The translations under genes were made by a program, and so were the position numbers. The notes below the pieces were generated by a model. It was not told the DNA's origin. It made no database searches and saw only the letters and a program-made list of their open reading frames with translations. A stretch of DNA of 64,000 nt, from contig NZ_FUHW01000024.1 of the NCBI RefSeq assembly GCF_900163545.1, positions 1 through 64,000 on the forward strand, in the 5' to 3' direction. How positions within the stretch are numbered: the stretch's first letter is position 1; each line of letters opens with the position of its first letter. Of this stretch, positions 59,883 to 64,000 are shown in pieces. The stretch is from Arthrobacter rhombi (GTDB taxonomy: Bacteria > Actinomycetota > Actinomycetes > Actinomycetales > Micrococcaceae).

Positions 59883-61991
59883 CTACCGTTGCCCCGCCTT
59901 GGACCTCCAGAGCAGGTACACGAAATAGGGGGTCCCCACCAGGGCGGTCATGATGCCCGCGGGGATTTGCGCCGGGGCGATGACCGTACGCCCGATCGTA
60001 TCGGCCAACACCACCATGCAGGCCCCCAGCAACGCGGCAACCGGCAGAACCCGGGCATGGCGTGATCCGACCAGGCTCCTGGCCGCATGCGGTGCAACCA
60101 GACCGACGAAGGCAATAACCCCCACCGATGACACGGCGCCGGCCGTCAGCATCACGGCCGTGGCGAGCAGGACCAACCTCGCCGGGGCCAGGCTGATGCC
60201 CAACACCCGGGGCGAATCGTCATCTACGGCCAGCAGGTCCAGGTCACGACGCGCCCCGGCCAGCACCGGCAGCGCGAGCAGAAGCGCCACCAGGGGCGGC
60301 AGCACCGAGTCGAAGCTGCGCCCATAGGTCGAGCCGGAGAGCCAGGTCAACGCCTTGGCCTGGTTATGCGGGTCGGTGGAGACCAGGATGATGGCCACCA
60401 GGGCCGCCAGCCCGGCAGAGATCCCGACACCGATGAGGACCAACCGGTTTTGTTGCAGCCCACCGCGGAAGGCCAACCCGAAGACCAACACGGCGGTCAG
60501 GGTCGATCCAGCCAACGCCGATCCGGTGACCAGCCAGGCCCCGGCCAACGGCACCGTGGTGATCACCGCAATGGCCGCCAGTCCCCCACCCGCGGAGACG
60601 CCGAGCAAACCGGGTTCGGCCAAGGGATTACGTGAGACGGCCTGGATCAGGGCGCCGGCGATCGCCAGGGCGGCCCCGGCCAAAAGGGCCACCACAACCC
60701 GCGGCAGCCGGGTGTTCAGGATCGCCGTGACCGTCGGGCCCGCGTTCCCGGTCAGCCAGTTCGTCAGGTCGCCGAGCAGAAGCTTCGCGTCCCCCAGCAG
60801 CGCACCGGCACCGAGGAAACCCACCAGCAGGACGACGAGACCGGCCACCACCGCCAGATACACGGTCCGCGACCGTAGCCGAGCCAAGGTATCGCCCACC
60901 ATGGACGTTCCGGCGTCGCTCATCCGGTAGGCCAGCACCACCAGGAACACGGCCCCGAAAACCGTGGTGACGGCACCGGTGGGCACCTCCACCCCCGCTG
61001 AGGCACCCAAAATCAGTCGGACCAGCACATCCGAACCGATCACCACGATGGCACCGGCCAACCCGGAGACCGGCAGCAACGCCCGATGGCGGATGAGCCC
61101 CCGGACCTTCGAGGCCAAAAGTCGCACGATGGCCGGGGCACAGAGTCCGACAAAGCCGATGGGGCCGGCGATGGTGACCGAACAGGCTGCGAGGAGGACC
61201 GCCAGGATGACGGCGGCGATCCTGCCGATCCGCGGGTCGGCTCCCGCCAGCCGGGAGGCGTCGTCACCGAGGGAGAGCAGATCCAGCCGGCGGGCCAGCA
61301 GGAGCAGACCCACCGCACCGAGCACGATCAGCGGGGCAAATTCACGCAGATCGGTGCTGCTGGTATGCCCGATGCTGCCACTGCCCCAGGCCAGCAACCC
61401 GGTGGTTTCCTGGTTGAAGAGCAGCAACAGCGCCGAGGTCACCGAGGATAGTCCCAGCGCGATGGCGGTTCCTGCCAGCACCAGACGCATCGGACCGCCG
61501 CTGCCTGAACCTCCGGCCCCGGAGAGTCCCAGCACCAGGAGGGCGGCGGCCAGACCGCCGATGAAGGCCAGCCCGCCGGAGGCCAACGAGGGAAGGGCCA
61601 CCCCAAAGGCCGCGACGGCGACGATCGCCAGATGTGCCCCGGCGTCGACCGCCAGGGTATCCGGGGAAGCCAGCACGTTGCGGGTGGCCGATTGCAGGCC
61701 CGCCCCGGCACAACCCAGCGCCACCCCGACGAGCAGGCCGGCCACCAACCGGGGAATACGGGAGGCTTGAAGGACGGCGATCTGCTGGTCGGTGCCGGAA
61801 CCGGTCAGGATCCGCAGCAGGTCACCGGGGCCCACGGTGGCGGTCCCCTGGCCCAGGTGGATCAGGCTCAGCAGGACCAGGATGCCCAGTCCGGTGGTGA
61901 CCACCGCGGGGATTCCCCAGCCCCGGCGTCCCGGCGTCGTTGGCTGTCCTGCTTCACTCGGCGGGGAGGCCCGTTCGGTTTCGAGACTCAT
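59883..61991 (-). CDS. Iron-siderophore ABC permease, fused double FecCD subunit
   Basis: 702-aa membrane protein, twice the normal FecCD length, with two complete permease halves of about ten helices each (FhuB-like arrangement). Typical FecCD motifs occur in both halves, for example GPIGFVGLCAPAIVRLL in the first and GVIAFVGLVAPHAARSL in the second, the coupling-helix region for the ATPase. A GTG/ATG start follows closely on the binding-protein stop. It is the third gene of the iron operon. Confidence 0.93.
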   Translation of the reverse strand: MSLETERASPPSEAGQPTTPGRRGWGIPAVVTTGLGILVLLSLIHLGQGTATVGPGDLLRILTGSGTDQQIAVLQASRIPRLVAGLLVGVALGCAGAGLQSATRNVLASPDTLAVDAGAHLAIVAVAAFGVALPSLASGGLAFIGGLAAALLVLGLSGAGGSGSGGPMRLVLAGTAIALGLSSVTSALLLLFNQETTGLLAWGSGSIGHTSSTDLREFAPLIVLGAVGLLLLARRLDLLSLGDDASRLAGADPRIGRIAAVILAVLLAACSVTIAGPIGFVGLCAPAIVRLLASKVRGLIRHRALLPVSGLAGAIVVIGSDVLVRLILGASAGVEVPTGAVTTVFGAVFLVVLAYRMSDAGTSMVGDTLARLRSRTVYLAVVAGLVVLLVGFLGAGALLGDAKLLLGDLTNWLTGNAGPTVTAILNTRLPRVVVALLAGAALAIAGALIQAVSRNPLAEPGLLGVSAGGGLAAIAVITTVPLAGAWLVTGSALAGSTLTAVLVFGLAFRGGLQQNRLVLIGVGISAGLAALVAIILVSTDPHNQAKALTWLSGSTYGRSFDSVLPPLVALLLALPVLAGARRDLDLLAVDDDSPRVLGISLAPARLVLLATAVMLTAGAVSSVGVIAFVGLVAPHAARSLVGSRHARVLPVAALLGACMVVLADTIGRTVIAPAQIPAGIMTALVGTPYFVYLLWRSKAGQR

Positions 61992-61998
61992 CCGGCGT

Positions 61999-62985
61999 TC
62001 AGGAAGCGGTGAGGGTGGAGACCAGGGACTTGACGTATTGCGTCATCGAGGAGGGGCCGCCGAACATCCAGATCCCGTCATCGAGGCGCTCCACGTTCCC
62101 GTCCTGGACGAAAGGCAGTGACGTCCACACCGCATTATCCTTCAGCGCGTCGGTGAAGTCCCCGTCGACGGGGCTGCCGATGTAGACAAAATGATCGGTT
62201 TTTAGTTTGGTCAGCGCCTCGACGTCGGTCGTGGCGAGCCCATAGGCGGGGTCGCCCTCCAGGGTCCATGGTGCTTTCAGGCCCAGCTCGGTATTGATAT
62301 CCGTCAGCAACGATCCTGCGGGGTAGGGCCTCAGGGACACCTGGCCGTCGGCGACCCAACCGTCGGTGAAGGCCACGCGGGCCCCGTCCAGCCCGGCATC
62401 TGCGAGGGTGTCCCGCCCCTCGGCGACGGCCTTCTCATAGTCGTCGATGGTCGCCGCGGCGGCTTCCTCGGTGCCGGTGGCCTGGGCGATCAGGTCCAGG
62501 TTCTCGGTGGCCTGGTCAATTTGCCGGGTGGCATCGGCCGGGGTGATCACGAAGACCGGTGCCAGGTCCTCGAGTTGGGCGATGACCTTCTCCGGCAGAT
62601 CGGTGGTGGCCACGATCAGGTCAGCGTCCAGCGAAGCAACGGTCTCGAAGCTGGGCTCGCCCCGGGTGCCGATGTCGGTGACCGTATCGTCCAAGGGTTC
62701 TGCCTTCACCCAGTCGGTGTATCCCTTCACATCCGCGGCCCCGACGGGCATCACTCCCAGGGCGACCAGGTCCTCCACGACCACCCATTCGGTGCCGACG
62801 ACCCGGGTGGCCGGTGCGTCGAGTTCGATCTTTTTTCCACGGGTGTCCGTCAGGGTGACCGGGCCGGCGGACTCGGCCGGGGCCTGACCGTCAGCGGTGC
62901 TCCCGGAGGGTTCTTCGGTGGTACCGCAACCGGTCAGCAGCAGGGTCGCAGTGGTCAGGATGAGCAGGGGGCGCAGGAGCTTCAT
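61999..62985 (-). CDS. Iron-siderophore ABC transporter substrate-binding lipoprotein
   Basis: 328-aa exported protein with a signal peptide and lipobox LLLTGCGT (Cys about 20). The FepB/FhuD-like PeripBP fold follows: VTLTDTRGKKIELDAPATRVVGTEWVVVEDLVALGV, VGAADVKGYTDW, then IGTRGEPSFETVASLDADLIVATTDLP. The ATG at 62985 is preceded by GAAGGAAC. It lies between the ATPase and double permease genes in one operon. Confidence 0.93.
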   Translation of the reverse strand: MKLLRPLLILTTATLLLTGCGTTEEPSGSTADGQAPAESAGPVTLTDTRGKKIELDAPATRVVGTEWVVVEDLVALGVMPVGAADVKGYTDWVKAEPLDDTVTDIGTRGEPSFETVASLDADLIVATTDLPEKVIAQLEDLAPVFVITPADATRQIDQATENLDLIAQATGTEEAAAATIDDYEKAVAEGRDTLADAGLDGARVAFTDGWVADGQVSLRPYPAGSLLTDINTELGLKAPWTLEGDPAYGLATTDVEALTKLKTDHFVYIGSPVDGDFTDALKDNAVWTSLPFVQDGNVERLDDGIWMFGGPSSMTQYVKSLVSTLTAS

Positions 62986-63067
62986 GGGGCAGGGGTTCCT
63001 TCGGATCGGTGGTCGGAGGCAGGGGTGTTCCACCGCCGGGGCGGGCGGCGGGCGTGAAGCCGGCAGG

Positions 63068-63892
63068 TTAGACGAGCGCGCCGGCGCGTTTGCCGAGGGC
63101 GTGGGTGCGAAGCCGTCCCGTGAACGGGTCGGTATGGGTGACGACGTCGATGCCGTAGACCCTGCTCAGCAGCCCGGATTCCAGGGCTTGCTCGGCCGGG
63201 GCGTTGGCGAGGATGCGGCCTTCGGAGAGGACGGCGATGCTGTCGGCAATATCGGCGGCTTCGTCGAGGTCATGGAGGACGACGCCGATGGCCACCTGAT
63301 GGTCGCGGGCCAAATCGTGGATCAGGTCGAAGATTTCGACCTTATAGCGCAGATCCAGATGGTTGGTCGGCTCGTCGAGCAGCAGGATCGAGGTGTCCTG
63401 GGCCAGGCAGCTGGCCAGCCAGACGCGTTGGAGCTGACCTCCTGAGAGTTCATGAACACCGCGGTTCGCCAGCCCGGTGATCCCCGTCAGCTCCATGGCG
63501 TGCTCGATCGCTGCCGCCCCGTCGGGGTCGGCCGCCCGCCAGCGTCCCCGATAGGGGTGCCTGCCGAATTCCACGACGTCGCGCACACTGAGCCCATTCG
63601 GGACCGGACGGCTTTGCGCCAGCAAGGTCACCCGTTGGGCGAACTCACTACGTTTGAGGGCCAGGGCATCGGTGCTGGCGCTGGCTTCTTCCAGCTGCAG
63701 GGCCCCTGACTCGGCATCATGCAGCCGGGCCAAAGCGCGCAGGAGCGTCGATTTGCCGCTGCCGTTGGGGCCCACCAGCGCCAGGATGCGGCCGGGTTCC
63801 AGCGTGAGGAACGCATCGTGGACGACGTCGGTGCTTCCGTAGCGCAGGTTCAACCCGTCGGCCGTGAGCATGACATTAGGTTTATTGGACAT
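63068..63892 (-). CDS. Iron-siderophore ABC transporter ATPase (FecE/FhuC type)
   Basis: 274-aa ATPase with Walker A GPNGSGKST, signature LSGGQLQRVWLA, Walker B ILLLDEPTNHLDL and H-loop VLHDLDEA. The ATG at 63892 is preferred over a GTG one codon upstream. It is the first gene of the iron operon; a DtxR/IdeR-type iron box (63905-63923) and a likely promoter lie just upstream. Confidence 0.95.
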   Translation of the reverse strand: MSNKPNVMLTADGLNLRYGSTDVVHDAFLTLEPGRILALVGPNGSGKSTLLRALARLHDAESGALQLEEASASTDALALKRSEFAQRVTLLAQSRPVPNGLSVRDVVEFGRHPYRGRWRAADPDGAAAIEHAMELTGITGLANRGVHELSGGQLQRVWLASCLAQDTSILLLDEPTNHLDLRYKVEIFDLIHDLARDHQVAIGVVLHDLDEAADIADSIAVLSEGRILANAPAEQALESGLLSRVYGIDVVTHTDPFTGRLRTHALGKRAGALV

Positions 63893-63901
63893 CACGCAAA
63901 C

Positions 63902-63931
63902 ATATTAGCTTAGGCTCACCTTACTGACCAA
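63902..63931 (-). promoter_or_regulatory. Candidate promoter of the iron-siderophore operon
   Basis: On the minus strand TTGGTC (63931-63926) and TAATAT (63907-63902) are separated by 18 bases; the iron box lies across the spacer and -10 region, so repressor binding would exclude polymerase. Confidence 0.55.
63905..63923. promoter_or_regulatory. DtxR/IdeR-type iron box
   Basis: TTAGCTTAGGCTCACCTTA matches the recalled 19-bp DtxR/IdeR consensus TTAGGTTAGGCTAACCTAA at 16 positions. It lies across the spacer and -10 region of the iron operon promoter, which predicts Fe-dependent repression, possibly by a DtxR/IdeR protein encoded elsewhere or by the regulator at 17597-18280. Confidence 0.82.
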
Positions 63932-64000
63932 CCTGTGGTGTGATCCGCGTCGGTGTGGGAACCCCATGCCCGGAACCGTGAGCTACTCCCCCGCCACATC

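Overview
The window is high-GC actinobacterial chromosome, most likely order Micrococcales and probably a Micrococcaceae-type organism. Supporting signs are the strongly GC-biased third codon positions, the many GTG and TTG starts, ATGA/GTGA-coupled operons, several genes that look leaderless, an Asp23/DUF2273/AmaP stress operon and a DtxR-type iron box. Genus cannot be fixed from the sequence alone. No rRNA, tRNA, CRISPR array or intact insertion sequence was recognised.

1-9 kb: a distinctly more AT-rich defence island. A C5-cytosine methyltransferase (+) is tail-to-tail with a five-gene minus-strand operon: Z1-domain helicase-like ATPase, PD-(D/E)XK (DUF4420-type) nuclease-like protein, HSP90/MutL/MORC-type GHKL ATPase, an unrecognised 295-aa protein and a 254-aa DUF6339-like protein. 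All four junctions inside the operon are exact 4-bp ATGA overlaps. This is a MutL/MORC-Z1 type restriction or anti-phage system and is the most unusual locus here. A 740-bp gene-free stretch (9.0-9.74 kb) separates it from normal-GC chromosome.

9.7-18.3 kb: two divergent MFS transporters, a TrkH/KtrB-TrkA/KtrA potassium uptake pair, and a metal ABC transporter (binding lipoprotein, ATPase, permease; residues suggest Mn) with a convergent DtxR/MntR-type regulator. 18.4-22.5 kb: an ECF sigma factor, a zinc-motif anti-sigma-like protein fused to an Asp23-like domain, further Asp23 proteins, DUF2273, DUF6286-like and AmaP-like membrane proteins, and CsbD: an envelope-stress module ending in a strong hairpin.

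22.6-30.2 kb: a minus-strand sulfur/thiol region (DsbA-like, CcdA-like, DsrE, GntR regulator, sulfide:quinone reductase-like, persulfide dioxygenase-rhodanese, TauE/SafE exporter). It diverges from a CPVCNK membrane protein, apparently frameshifted, and a BlaI/CopY-family repressor. Two perfect inverted repeats lie in the divergent promoter region and a perfect palindrome lies upstream of the sulfide genes.

30-44.4 kb: a membrane-anchored glycerophosphodiesterase, glutathione peroxidase, alpha/beta hydrolase, sugar dehydrogenase lipoprotein, a multi-pass membrane protein, an Lrp/AsnC regulator divergent from an MFS-M20 amidohydrolase pair, an asparagine-degradation operon (FadR-type regulator, asparaginase, aspartase) and an ArsR-SRPBCC fusion.

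44.4-51 kb: a PadR-AarF/UbiB operon with a four-fold 10-bp operator, small membrane proteins, and two genes carrying in-frame TGA codons (an SRPBCC protein and a methyltransferase with two TGAs where Trp is expected). 51-64 kb: EamA/LysR pair, MFS, CGNR regulator, a racemase homologue lacking both expected catalytic cysteines, an epimerase, a lipoprotein, three tandem paralogous membrane proteins, and a siderophore-iron ABC operon headed by a DtxR/IdeR-type iron box.
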